Shown piece after piece: positions 1 through 8,289 of a DNA stretch of 32,975 nucleotides. Numbering within the stretch: the first letter of the stretch is position 1; each line of letters opens with the position of its first letter. The stretch is from Deltaproteobacteria bacterium. GTDB lineage: Bacteria; Desulfobacterota; Binatia; DP-6. A model generated the notes under the pieces. The model was not told the origin of the DNA and made no database searches. It was given only the letters and a program-made list of their open reading frames with translations. Location of the stretch: positions 1 through 32,975 of the forward strand of contig VBKG01000096.1 in assembly GCA_005879585.1 (NCBI GenBank), read 5' to 3'. Both the position numbers and the translations under genes were made by a program.

Positions 1-1
1 G

Positions 2-2251
2 CTGCATGCGCTGCTGCCGCTCGTGATGGACGCGCCGATTTTCCTCGTGCTCGTCGCCCGCCGCGATCAGCTGCACAATGCGCGACGGGTGGTCGACGCG
101 GCGCGGAAGGACTTCGCCGCCCGGCTGACCGAGGTGCAGCTCGAGCCATTGAGCGCGAGGCAGTGCCACGAGCTGCTCGAGAACCTCGTGCCGATCTACG
201 ACCTGTCCCAAACCGTCCGCTTCCTGATCTGTGAGCGGTCTGGCGGCAATCCGTTCTATCTCGAAGAGGTGGTGCGATCGCTGATCGAAGACGACTCGAA
301 AGGCCTCCAGAACGTCGAACGTTTGGAGGACGCAGTCCGCGCCGTTCCCGGGACGCTTCAGGAAATCATCATGTCGCGCATCGAGCGATTGCCGTCGAGC
401 GCGCAGGACCTCGTCCAGGTCGCCGCGGTGCTCGGCAGGAGCTTCCCGTATCGCGTGATCCAGTCAGTCACGCGCCGAGATGCCAACCAGCTCGAATCGG
501 ACCTTCGCCGCCTCGTCCACCAGCAGCTGATCAAGCAACAGATGGTGCATGGCGAAAGCGAGTACGTCTTCATCCATGCGCTCGTCCAGGAGACGATCTA
601 CGAGGGGACGGCGAAGGAGGCGCGACTCCCTCTCCATGGCAAGGTGGCGGACACGATCGAGACACTGTTCGATGAGCGCATCTCGGACTACTACGGCATG
701 CTCGCCTACCATTACACACGAGCCGAAAACCTGACGAAGGCCGAGGACTACTTGTTCAAGGCCGGAACGGAGGCGGCACGGTCCGCCGCGCCGTCCGAGG
801 CCCTTCAGTTCTTTCGAGAGGCATCACGTATCTACCTCCTCCTGCATCGGGACGGAGGTGACCCGCAGCGAAATGCGCTGCTGGAGAAGAACATCGGCCT
901 TGCGCTCCTCCACAAGGGGAATCTGATCGAGTCGATCGATCACTTCAATCGGAGCCTGGAACTCCTCGGCGAGAGGGTTCCGAGGCGGGCGATCGCGCTT
1001 CGCGCACGTTTCGGGACCGATCTTGCCGTGCTGCTGGTGCGCCTCTACCTGAATCGCCTCTCGGGACGGGGGCGACCCAACGACCGAGAAGTGCTCGAAG
1101 TGCGCCACAACCGCGCGCGGGCGCAGACGACGACCGATGCTCGTCGATGGGTCTTCGACACCATTGGCAGCGTACGACGTCTCAGCGAGACCGACCCGCG
1201 AGCGATCGAGCACGCCTGCGGCATGTACGCGGGGGCCGCGGCTCTGTTCGCGTTCTCCGGGATCTCCTTCGCCATCAGCCGGCGACTCCTCACCGTTGCC
1301 GAGCGCCTCATCCGTCCCGGAAATACGCGAGATCTCATCGTGTATCGGACGATGCGGTACGTACTCCACTATCTCGAGGGCACGTGGGGCGACGAGATCG
1401 CCATCGACGACGACCTCGTCGATCAGGGGATGCGTCACGGAGAAGTCTGGGACGTCAGCACGTACCTCGATCTGAACTCCGCTCGAAAGATCCGCCAGGG
1501 CCGGTGGGCGGACGCGGAGGACCTGCTTCTGAAGCTGAAGGGTCTCGCCGCCATCTACGGTTTCGCAACGGCCACCGAGCAGGGCCGCCGGGCGCTCATC
1601 CTCCTCGAGCAACGGAAGCTCGACGACGCGCGCCACGCGATCGACGTGTATGATGCCGGTCGATACGAAGAGACCTTGAACCTCTGGGCCCTCGGTATCC
1701 GGGCGAAGGTCCTGACCCTCCTCGGCAATGAGGACGCGGCCGCCTCGACGCTCGCGAAGGGCTGCGAGATGGTCGCCCAGTCGCGCCAGGTGCCCGCCTA
1801 CCATCTGAGCGCATACTTCGCGAGTCGCCTGCTACTCGACGTCACCCGCGTCGAGAGCCTGCTCGGGAGTGGAAACCACGCGGCCGCGCGAACGGCGGCA
1901 AGACGCGCGCGGACGAGCATGCGGCGTGCAGTCCGAATCGCGGCCAAGGTCGCGACGGTACGACCCGAGATCCACCGCTTGGCCGGGCGCCTGTGCTGGC
2001 TTCTCGGAAAGCCGCGGCCCGCGATGCGGTCGTGGATGCGCAGCATCGATGAGGCCGAGTCGCTCGATGCCAAGCCCGAGCTCGCGCGGACCTACCTGGA
2101 GGTGGGGCAACGAATGTCGTCGGTCGGCGGGGACGGTGCTGCGATGAACGACCTGTCGGCCGCGGTGTGCCTGGAGAGAGCTCACGCGCTGTTCACCGAG
2201 CTGGGTCTCGATTGGGATCGGGCGCAGCTTGAAGCCGGGCGGTCGCGCTAA
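2..2251 (+). CDS. AAA-ATPase/TPR signalling protein, 5'-truncated by window edge
   Basis: The reading frame is open to the first base of the window, so the N-terminus is missing; 749 codons remain. The first part matches the end of the STAND/AAA ATPase module of adenylate/guanylate-cyclase-type regulators: a predicted strand LVLVARRD, then GGNPFYLEEVVRSLIED, a sensor-like motif common in that family, then a winged-helix-like segment with an ALVQETIYEG and LPLHGKVADTIE signature. From about residue 240 the protein is helical with TPR-like repeats such as AYHYTRAENLTKAEDYLFKA. In this family the missing N-terminus usually holds a nucleotide cyclase or kinase domain plus the Walker motifs, so the output cannot be read here. 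Cytoplasmic signalling is inferred. It ends 86 bases before the next plus-strand gene. Confidence 0.8.
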   Translation: MHALLPLVMDAPIFLVLVARRDQLHNARRVVDAARKDFAARLTEVQLEPLSARQCHELLENLVPIYDLSQTVRFLICERSGGNPFYLEEVVRSLIEDDSKGLQNVERLEDAVRAVPGTLQEIIMSRIERLPSSAQDLVQVAAVLGRSFPYRVIQSVTRRDANQLESDLRRLVHQQLIKQQMVHGESEYVFIHALVQETIYEGTAKEARLPLHGKVADTIETLFDERISDYYGMLAYHYTRAENLTKAEDYLFKAGTEAARSAAPSEALQFFREASRIYLLLHRDGGDPQRNALLEKNIGLALLHKGNLIESIDHFNRSLELLGERVPRRAIALRARFGTDLAVLLVRLYLNRLSGRGRPNDREVLEVRHNRARAQTTTDARRWVFDTIGSVRRLSETDPRAIEHACGMYAGAAALFAFSGISFAISRRLLTVAERLIRPGNTRDLIVYRTMRYVLHYLEGTWGDEIAIDDDLVDQGMRHGEVWDVSTYLDLNSARKIRQGRWADAEDLLLKLKGLAAIYGFATATEQGRRALILLEQRKLDDARHAIDVYDAGRYEETLNLWALGIRAKVLTLLGNEDAAASTLAKGCEMVAQSRQVPAYHLSAYFASRLLLDVTRVESLLGSGNHAAARTAARRARTSMRRAVRIAAKVATVRPEIHRLAGRLCWLLGKPRPAMRSWMRSIDEAESLDAKPELARTYLEVGQRMSSVGGDGAAMNDLSAAVCLERAHALFTELGLDWDRAQLEAGRSR

Positions 2252-2337
2252 CCCGACGGCACAGGCCAGCGCGAGCACGCTGCGTTCCCATGGACACGTC
2301 GGCGTGACCGTCGGCTAGTTGGTGCCATCTGCCACGC

Positions 2338-3753
2338 TTGCGCGGTCTTCTCCTCCTGCTGGCGACCGTGGTCTCGGCAGTGCTCTATGGCCTTTCGTTC
2401 CCGCCCGCAGCGCTCCGTCTCCTCGGGTGGATTGCGCTCGTCCCGCTCCTCGTCGCGCTGCGCCTCGCCAGCAGCGCGGCCACCGCGCTCGTCCTCGCGT
2501 GGATATGGACCGTCGTCGCAGCATACACCGTGGGAGACTGGTTCCCGCGGGCCGTGTCGACGTACTACCAACAGCCGTGGTCGGTCGGTCTGGGACTGTT
2601 CTTTGGCGTCTCGACCTTCATGGCGGCCGCCGAATACATGGCGTTTGCGATCGCGTACAGGCGCCTCGCGGCCCACTCGGCAGTTGCGCTCCCCCTGACG
2701 GCCGCTGCCGCATGGGTGGCCGCGGAATTCGGGCGTGTCGGCCTGTTCACCGGGAATCCCTGGGCGCTCGCCGGCTACTCGCAGGTCGGCATGGCTCCGA
2801 TCGTCCAGATCGCCGACGTGACGGGCGTGTACGGGGTGACGTTCACGCTCCTCGCGGTGAACGCCGCCCTCGCGGAGCTCTGGCTCGCTCGCCGCGTTCG
2901 CCCGGCGCGGCGGCGTGCGCTGATCGGGCTCAGCGTGACTGCTGGCGTGGTCGCGGGCGAGAACCTCGACGTCTACCTGCGGCTCACCTACGAGGCGCTC
3001 CGGGAGCGCAAGCCGGCGGTGGTCTTCTGGCCGGAAAGCGCGATGACTTTTTTCCTCGACGAGGAACCCCTCTATCGCAAGGCGATTGCGCGAGTGGTCT
3101 CTGCGCCCGGCGCGCAGCTCATCGCCGGCGGTCCACGCGAAACTGACGGGCGATCCCGCTCGTATTACAACTCGGCGTTCCTGCTCACGCCCGACGGAAC
3201 CATCATCGCGGGCTACGACAAGCAAAGGCTCTTGCCCTTCGCCGAGTACTTTCCGCTGGGCGGGCTGGATTTACTACGCCGTCGCTTCGCACGCGTCCGC
3301 GAGTTCACACCGGGAGCCGCCACGTCGCCGTTGCCGACGGCCGCCGGCGCGGCGGGAATGATGATCTGCAATGAAGCCATGTTCCCTGACGTGTCCACCG
3401 CAAGCGTCCGGGCGGGAGCCGAATACCTGGTCAACCTCGCGAACGACACCTGGGTCGGCGATCGCAAGTTTGCGGCCATCGTTTTCGATACCGTCACGCT
3501 GCGGGCCATCGAGCAGCGGCGATACCTCGTGCGTGCGTCGACGTCGGGTCCGTCCGGTATCGTCGACCCGCTCGGCCACGTGACCGTCGCGACGCTGCCG
3601 GACACCCGCGCCACCGTCTCGGGCACGGTGAAGCCCGGCGGAGCGCGCACGGTCTACGGCCGTGTCGGCGACCTCTTCGCGATCCTCTGCACGGTGGCTG
3701 CGGCTCTCGCGCTCATCCCGCGTGCCGACATACGGCATGTTCGCGGCCGGTGA
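2338..3753 (+). CDS. lnt: Apolipoprotein N-acyltransferase-like protein, internally shortened
   Basis: 471 residues resembling Lnt, which transfers an acyl chain onto the N-terminal cysteine of lipoproteins in the inner membrane. The N-terminal half has several hydrophobic helices and the family segment FTGNPWALAGYSQ. The C-terminal nitrilase domain keeps the triad: Glu233 in WPESA, Lys295 in YDKQRLLPFAEYFP and Cys344 in MICNEAMFPD. A last membrane helix lies near the C-terminus. Odd point: between the helix around residue 195-207 and LDVYLRLTYEAL there is no equivalent of the usual first nitrilase strand (ALVQGNIPQ-type motif) and its linker, so roughly 30-40 residues are missing in frame. 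The start is TTG at 2338; an in-frame stop at 2305-2307 leaves only that TTG or a CTG at 2329. Activity is uncertain; the family call is firm. Confidence 0.8.
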   Translation: MRGLLLLLATVVSAVLYGLSFPPAALRLLGWIALVPLLVALRLASSAATALVLAWIWTVVAAYTVGDWFPRAVSTYYQQPWSVGLGLFFGVSTFMAAAEYMAFAIAYRRLAAHSAVALPLTAAAAWVAAEFGRVGLFTGNPWALAGYSQVGMAPIVQIADVTGVYGVTFTLLAVNAALAELWLARRVRPARRRALIGLSVTAGVVAGENLDVYLRLTYEALRERKPAVVFWPESAMTFFLDEEPLYRKAIARVVSAPGAQLIAGGPRETDGRSRSYYNSAFLLTPDGTIIAGYDKQRLLPFAEYFPLGGLDLLRRRFARVREFTPGAATSPLPTAAGAAGMMICNEAMFPDVSTASVRAGAEYLVNLANDTWVGDRKFAAIVFDTVTLRAIEQRRYLVRASTSGPSGIVDPLGHVTVATLPDTRATVSGTVKPGGARTVYGRVGDLFAILCTVAAALALIPRADIRHVRGR

Positions 3754-3797
3754 GCCGGAGCGCGTTGCGGCGGCGAGCGAAGGCCGGTGCTGACCCG

Positions 3798-4187
3798 TCA
3801 GTCGCCGCCGCGCCCGGCGTCGACCGACCAGATGCCAGGCCCGCGGGCGGCGATAAACAGGAACACGAAGCAGTAGATCGCCGCGAGCTCGCCCTGGTTC
3901 TGGACCGGCAGCAACGCGCGCATGCCGTGCGCCATCCAGTACGCGAACGCCATCTCGCCGCTCGCGATGAACGCCGCCCAGCGCGTCACGAGCCCGATCA
4001 TGACGAGCACGCCGCATAGGAGCTCGAGGCCCCCGCCGACGTAGATCACGAACGGTGGCGCCCCCGGAGGCGGGGCCGTCGGAAACCCGAACAGCTTCTC
4101 CATGCCGTGCCAGAGAAAGAGGAACCCGGTGACGATGCGGCACAAGGCGTAGGTCTGGGGCTCGTATGAGCGCATGAATGTCGGCAT
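3798..4187 (-). CDS. DoxX-family membrane protein
   Basis: 129 residues with four hydrophobic segments. The N-terminal ALCRIVTGFLFLWHGMEKLFGFP is the DoxX signature of an early helix followed by HGxxKL. Further helices lie at about 45-65, 70-90 and 100-115. DoxX proteins are small inner-membrane proteins linked to quinone or redox chemistry and oxidative stress, with no single agreed reaction. A strong ribosome-binding site (AGGGAGGT on the minus strand, bases 4191-4198) sits just upstream of the ATG and supports this start. It is the last gene of a minus-strand run that follows the small secreted protein by 79 bases. Confidence 0.85.
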   Translation of the reverse strand: MPTFMRSYEPQTYALCRIVTGFLFLWHGMEKLFGFPTAPPPGAPPFVIYVGGGLELLCGVLVMIGLVTRWAAFIASGEMAFAYWMAHGMRALLPVQNQGELAAIYCFVFLFIAARGPGIWSVDAGRGGD

Positions 4188-4190
4188 GAA

Positions 4191-4198
4191 ACCTCCCT
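4191..4198 (-). promoter_or_regulatory. Ribosome-binding site of the DoxX gene
   Basis: The minus strand reads AGGGAGGT a few bases upstream of the ATG at 4187. It is close to the full anti-Shine-Dalgarno complement and fixes the start. Confidence 0.7.
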
Positions 4199-4266
4199 TC
4201 AGGCGGGGACATGCCGTGACGGCGCCCGGCGGCGCAAGTAGCGGGCGCCGCCCTGCCGGTGGGGCC

Positions 4267-4599
4267 CTACCGCCCTTCGCGCACGCGCTGGAGGCAGAGC
4301 ATCGCCACCTCGGCGCCGCGTGCCAGGCGGTCGGCGTCGAAGCGCGACACGTCGGGCCGGACCCGGGCCCGATCGCGTACCTCCCGGAGCTCCCGGAGAC
4401 GGTCGGACATCGACGCCTGCGGGGCGGCGGCCGCGGCGAGCTTCCGCAGGACCGCAGGCGCCTCGCGGCCGGCGAGGCCGCGACGCCCGACGTGGGCCTC
4501 GAACTGCGCCACGACGCGCTCGCAATCGGACACCGTCGTGGCGTGCGCCGACCCGGCCGCGAGGAGAGCGCCGGCGAGCACGACGAGGCGGAGCTGCAT
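4267..4599 (-). CDS. Small exported protein of unknown function
   Basis: 110 residues from the ATG at 4599. I prefer this start to longer readings because it begins exactly with a signal peptide: MQLRLVVLAGALLAAGSAHA, with an AHA-like cleavage site. The mature part is about 90 residues, helical and Arg/Ala-rich. It carries two cysteines, one near the N-terminus in SDCERV and one near the C-terminus in AMLCLQR, which could form a disulfide in the periplasm. I recognise no family. It lies between a CoA-transferase gene and the doxX-like gene on the same strand and may be co-transcribed with them. Confidence 0.6.
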   Translation of the reverse strand: MQLRLVVLAGALLAAGSAHATTVSDCERVVAQFEAHVGRRGLAGREAPAVLRKLAAAAAPQASMSDRLRELREVRDRARVRPDVSRFDADRLARGAEVAMLCLQRVREGR

Positions 4600-4648
4600 C
4601 ACCGCCTCGATTCTCGACCCGGCGCCGCGCGCGACGCAAGTGGGACTT

Positions 4649-5932
4649 CTACGTAGCCAGCCCCGCCCGGAAGGCCGGGTCCGCAAGCCCGGCCAGCGCC
4701 CGCGCGCGGTCGGCATCGCCGAGCGCCGAGACGTCGACCGCGCCGTGCTCGGTGACGACCCATTGAAGATGGTGGCGCGGCGTCGTCACCAGCGTGCCCG
4801 ACGGCAGCGCCGGGACGATGGTCGTCACGCGCTCGCCCGCGACCGTCGCCGTCGATTTCAGGCAGACGATGCTCTTGCCCCCCGGCGCCTCGCTCGCGCC
4901 CACGACGAACGCCTCGTGGCCGCCGACGCCGGAGTACTGTCGGCCGGCGACGTGATCCGCCGCGACCTGGCCGGCCAGGTCGATCGCCAGGGCGCCGTTG
5001 ATGCTGACGAAGCGCCGGAGCTTCCGCATCAGCGCCGGGTCATTGACGGCGCCGACCGGAAGCATCCGCACGTCGGGGCTCGCGCCGAGCCAACCGTAGA
5101 GCGCCGGACTGCCGAGGGCGAACGTGCCGACCGACACGCCGTCGTAGAGGCCCTTACGGTTCGTCACCTTGCCAGCCGCGTGCAGCCGCATCACCCCATC
5201 GGAGACCATCTCCGTATGGATCCCGAGGTCGCCGCGCGGGCCGCTGGCGAGGAGCCGCGCCACCTCGTCCGGGATGGCGCCGATACCGAACTGGAGGGTC
5301 GCGCCGTCGTCCACGAGGGCGGCGACGTGGCGGGCGATCGCCAGCTCGGGCGGCGACGGCGACCCCGCCGGGAGCGTGACGAGCTCCGCGGCGTGCTCCA
5401 CCCAGCCGTCGACCTCGGAGAGGTGCACGCGGTTCCGTCCGAACTCGGCCAGGCCGTCGACGCGCGGCATGTGCACGTTCACCTCGGCCAGCGCGAGGCG
5501 GTCCGGGTCCCGCGCCGCCTCGAGGAATGGTCGGTACGATGCCGCGGGGGAGACGCCGAAGCTGAGCCATCCCTCGCGGTCGGGAGGCGACGTGACGGCC
5601 AGCACGACCCGCGGCCTCATGCGGAGGCCGAGCCGCTCGAGCCCGTGGAAGTCGACCGGCAGATACTGCACGCGCGCGCCCTGTGCCCGTGCGGCGCGCT
5701 CGATCGGGCCGAAGAAGCCGCTCAGGACGCGGACGGCCGGGTTCCCGAGAACGGCATGGGGGTGGACGAGCAGGCCCGCGAGGATCGTCAGGTCCTCGAG
5801 GTCGGGCCGCGCGCCGATCGCGTCGAGCAACCCGACGGGCTCTCCCGCCGCGAATCCGCACGCGACCGTATCATGCGGACGTACGAGCCCCGCCGCCTCC
5901 GCCAGCTCGAGACGGCGCCCCTTACCGGTCAC
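4649..5932 (-). CDS. Acetyl-CoA hydrolase/CoA-transferase family protein (copy 1)
   Basis: 427 residues of the class I CoA-transferase family (acetyl-CoA hydrolase/4-hydroxybutyrate CoA-transferase type), which moves CoA between carboxylic acids through a glutamyl-CoA intermediate. The proposed catalytic Glu is Glu241 in DLGIHTEMVSDGV, and the CoA-binding glycine loop is seen as SGVGGHEAFVVGA. Substrates cannot be read. The start chosen is GTG at 5932, 17 bases after the stop of the phasin-like gene. A longer reading would add an arginine-rich tail that is a shadow of the upstream gene. The gene is a distant paralogue of the CoA-transferase at 6841-8166, and both lie in the same minus-strand run. 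Confidence 0.88.
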   Translation of the reverse strand: MTGKGRRLELAEAAGLVRPHDTVACGFAAGEPVGLLDAIGARPDLEDLTILAGLLVHPHAVLGNPAVRVLSGFFGPIERAARAQGARVQYLPVDFHGLERLGLRMRPRVVLAVTSPPDREGWLSFGVSPAASYRPFLEAARDPDRLALAEVNVHMPRVDGLAEFGRNRVHLSEVDGWVEHAAELVTLPAGSPSPPELAIARHVAALVDDGATLQFGIGAIPDEVARLLASGPRGDLGIHTEMVSDGVMRLHAAGKVTNRKGLYDGVSVGTFALGSPALYGWLGASPDVRMLPVGAVNDPALMRKLRRFVSINGALAIDLAGQVAADHVAGRQYSGVGGHEAFVVGASEAPGGKSIVCLKSTATVAGERVTTIVPALPSGTLVTTPRHHLQWVVTEHGAVDVSALGDADRARALAGLADPAFRAGLAT

Positions 5933-5948
5933 GGCCGCGCGCGACGCC

Positions 5949-6365
5949 TCAGGGCAGGAACGTCCCGGGCGCCGACTTCTTCGCCTCGCCGCCGCCGAGC
6001 TTCGCCTCGATCTCCGCGAGCCTGGCATCGAGGCGGCGCTCGAGGCGCTCCACGTCGGACCGCGTCGCGAGGCTCAGCCGCTCGACGGCCCGCGACGCGC
6101 GGCGCTCGACGTCGGCGAGGATGCGCTCGGCGCGTGCCTCGAAATCGCGCCGGCCGCGGCGAATGCGGCGCTCGACGTCCGTTCCGAGACGCTGGGCGCG
6201 CGTCACGAGCTGGCCAAGCGCGCGCTGCTGGCGAGTAGCGAGGAACGCGCCCGCCTCCTTGCGGACGCGCGCGATGACCTTCGCCCCGTCCTTCTCCAGG
6301 CGGAGCAGCGCCTGGCGGAGCGGGCGCAACGGCCCGCTGGTTCGTCGGTTGCGACGTGCGGCCAT
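5949..6365 (-). CDS. Phasin/granule-associated-like helical protein
   Basis: 138 residues from the ATG at 6365, which has an AGGAGGA ribosome-binding site (6372-6378). The sequence is almost wholly charged and helical. A basic N-terminus (MAARRNRR) is followed by heptad-like segments such as VERRIRRGRRDFEARAERI, and the tail ends in a Gly/Lys/Pro-rich stretch. This resembles polyhydroxyalkanoate granule-associated (phasin-like) proteins and other coiled-coil proteins. A phasin role is inferred from composition and from neighbouring CoA enzymes; no PHA synthase is visible in the window. It could equally be an unrelated coiled-coil protein. Confidence 0.55.
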   Translation of the reverse strand: MAARRNRRTSGPLRPLRQALLRLEKDGAKVIARVRKEAGAFLATRQQRALGQLVTRAQRLGTDVERRIRRGRRDFEARAERILADVERRASRAVERLSLATRSDVERLERRLDARLAEIEAKLGGGEAKKSAPGTFLP

Positions 6366-6371
6366 CCGATG

Positions 6372-6378
6372 TCCTCCT
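6372..6378 (-). promoter_or_regulatory. Ribosome-binding site of the phasin-like gene
   Basis: The minus strand reads AGGAGGA upstream of the ATG at 6365. It selects this start over a longer, arginine-rich in-frame extension. Confidence 0.7.
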
Positions 6379-6415
6379 CTATATCTCCCCGAAGAGCGCC
6401 GTGCCCAGGCCCTCG

Positions 6416-6736
6416 CTAGGTGCGGGGCGAAAGGACGTCGTTGGCCCAGCTGAGCGCCGCCATCATCCCCGGGAACCCGATCGTGGTGAGCGCCAGGCGA
6501 ATCGCGTGACGGATCTCGTCGGCCGACGCGCCGGCCTCGCGCGCCCGCCGGATGTGGGAATGTACCGCCCCCTCGAGACGGGCGCCGACCGCGATGCCGA
6601 GCTTCACGAGCTCCGCGTGCTTCCGGTCGAGCGGCCCTTCGGTGAGGCACGCGTCGCTCAGCTGCTCGTACGCCTGGATGACGCGCGGCTGTTCCGCGGC
6701 AAAGGTCCGGTATGCCGACGGCAGCTTCTGCTCCAT
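6416..6736 (-). CDS. CMD/AhpD-like protein lacking the CxxC
   Basis: 106 residues, the usual length for a carboxymuconolactone-decarboxylase/AhpD-like single domain. The family pattern is clear: DRKHAELVKLGIAVGARLEG, then HSHIRRAREAGASADEIRHA and a C-terminal helix. In AhpD-type members a CxxC pair precedes the histidine. Here that place reads EGAVHSHI with no cysteine, and the only cysteine is Cys30 in the first helix. Peroxidase or disulfide chemistry is therefore unlikely. The start ATG at 6736 is supported by a GAGGAGGA ribosome-binding site (6743-6750). It sits between a CoA-transferase and the phasin-like gene. Confidence 0.8.
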   Translation of the reverse strand: MEQKLPSAYRTFAAEQPRVIQAYEQLSDACLTEGPLDRKHAELVKLGIAVGARLEGAVHSHIRRAREAGASADEIRHAIRLALTTIGFPGMMAALSWANDVLSPRT

Positions 6737-6742
6737 GTCGAG

Positions 6743-6750
6743 TCCTCCTC
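6743..6750 (-). promoter_or_regulatory. Ribosome-binding site of the CMD-like gene
   Basis: The minus strand reads GAGGAGGA six bases upstream of the ATG at 6736, deciding this start within a much longer open frame. Confidence 0.7.
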
Positions 6751-6840
6751 TATGCCGCCGCCTCGATGACGACGGAGCGCGCGATGTCCTGGTAGCGGAC
6801 CTTCCCGGTACCCTAGCACCCCGACGCTCCGCTGCCAGCC

Positions 6841-8166
6841 TCACGGCCAGAACCGGCGGCGGGCCTCGGCGAGGAGCTCGTCGCGGAACCGCGGATGCGC
6901 CAGGTCGACGAGGGCGAGCGCTCGCTCGCGCTGCGTGCGGCCCTGGAGGTTCGCGACGCCGTATTCGGTCACGACGAAGTCGACGAACGTGCGCGGCACC
7001 GTGACGACCGTCCCCGGCGCCAGCTCCGCGACGATGCGCGAGACCGATCCCCCGCGCGCCGTCGACGGCAGCACGTGCACGGCCCGTCCCCCGCGCCCGA
7101 ACAGCGCACCCATCGTCCAGACCAGCTGACCGCCGGGGCCGGTGTACATGACGGCACCCATCGACTCGGAGGCCACCTGTCCGGTGAGGTCGATGGCCAC
7201 CGCCTGGTTGATCGCGACGAGATTGGCGATGGCGGCGATGCGCGGCAGGTTGTTCACCCATTCGATGTCGAAGAGCGCCACCCGGGGGTTGTCGTGGCAG
7301 AAGGCCATGTCGGCGCCGGGGACGAGGAAGGAGCCGGTCGCCACGCCCGGGTGATGGGTCTTGTAGCGACCGGTCGCCGCGCCGCACTTGACGAGCTCGA
7401 TCGCCGACGGGACCAGGATCTCGGAATCGACGCCGAGGTCGCGCTTGTCGGTCAGGTAGCGACCCATCAGGGCCGAGAGCGTTCCCGTCCCGATCTGGAT
7501 CGTGTCGCCGTCGTTCACCAGCGCGGCGACGGCGGCGCCCACCCGATCCGCGAGCTCGCGGCGCTCCGGGCCGGGCTCGGGGTAGGCCGACGGCAGGGTG
7601 AACGGCTCGGCGCGCGACTCGACGACCAGGTCGAAGTCCGCGAGCCGCACGCTGGCGTCGCCTTGTGCCCGGAAGCTGCCCTCCCCCACCTCGGCGATGC
7701 TCAGCTTCGCCGCGGCGAGAAGCGCCTTCGCATGCCAGGGCCCGTAGCCGAACCCCACTCGCCCGTCCGCGTCCGGCTGCGAGACCTCCGCCATGAAGAC
7801 GTCCGCCGCCCAGCCGCCCTGCCGTCCGGCCTCCTCGACGCGCGATCCGATGGCGTAGTCCGTGACCAGAAAATCTCCGCGGCGCGCCTCGAGGCAGGGC
7901 CGCACGAGCGGCGTGATGTAGTCGGTGACGTACGCGATCTGCTCGTCCCAGCCGGGCGTGTCCGTGGCCCAGGCGAGCGGGTACGCGGTCGCGCCCTGGA
8001 CGACGCGCACGCCGCGCAGCTCGTCGCGCCGTGCCGCGAGCGCCGCCGCGAGGGTGCGCGGCACGCGACCGAGCGGGAATCGGACGCGGTCGCCCGACCG
8101 TACGCGGGCGACCGCCGCCTCTGCCGTGACGAGCCGTTCACCGAGCGCGCGGCGCCAGTCGTCCAT
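6841..8166 (-). CDS. Acetyl-CoA hydrolase/CoA-transferase family protein (copy 2)
   Basis: 441 residues from the ATG at 8166. Family features are the N-terminal VRSGDRVRFPLG, the central NDGDTIQIGTG, the putative catalytic Glu249 in LGVDSEI, and the glycine loop MYTGPGGQLVWTMGA. The C-terminus has VTEYGVANLQGRTQRERA, typical of the family. The protein catalyses CoA transfer or thioester hydrolysis between carboxylates; the substrate is unknown. It is the first gene of a minus-strand run (CMD-like, phasin-like and second CoA-transferase follow). A longer frame extends upstream, but it runs through the divergent spacer and into the plus-strand gene at 8290, so it is not used. Confidence 0.88.
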   Translation of the reverse strand: MDDWRRALGERLVTAEAAVARVRSGDRVRFPLGRVPRTLAAALAARRDELRGVRVVQGATAYPLAWATDTPGWDEQIAYVTDYITPLVRPCLEARRGDFLVTDYAIGSRVEEAGRQGGWAADVFMAEVSQPDADGRVGFGYGPWHAKALLAAAKLSIAEVGEGSFRAQGDASVRLADFDLVVESRAEPFTLPSAYPEPGPERRELADRVGAAVAALVNDGDTIQIGTGTLSALMGRYLTDKRDLGVDSEILVPSAIELVKCGAATGRYKTHHPGVATGSFLVPGADMAFCHDNPRVALFDIEWVNNLPRIAAIANLVAINQAVAIDLTGQVASESMGAVMYTGPGGQLVWTMGALFGRGGRAVHVLPSTARGGSVSRIVAELAPGTVVTVPRTFVDFVVTEYGVANLQGRTQRERALALVDLAHPRFRDELLAEARRRFWP

Positions 8167-8289
8167 GGTCAGCAGACGACGCGGTGCGGGGGGCAGGAAA
8201 GGTCGAGGTGCGCCACGGCATCGCGCCGGTAGCCAGCGGCGGGACGACTTGTCAACTCCGGTGGTGGCAATGCTATCGTCCGCCGCCGC

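Noticed and set aside
4649-6028. Longer 459-codon form of the first CoA-transferase
   Set aside because: The extension is an arginine-rich shadow of the phasin-like gene, and the GTG at 5932 fits the family start.
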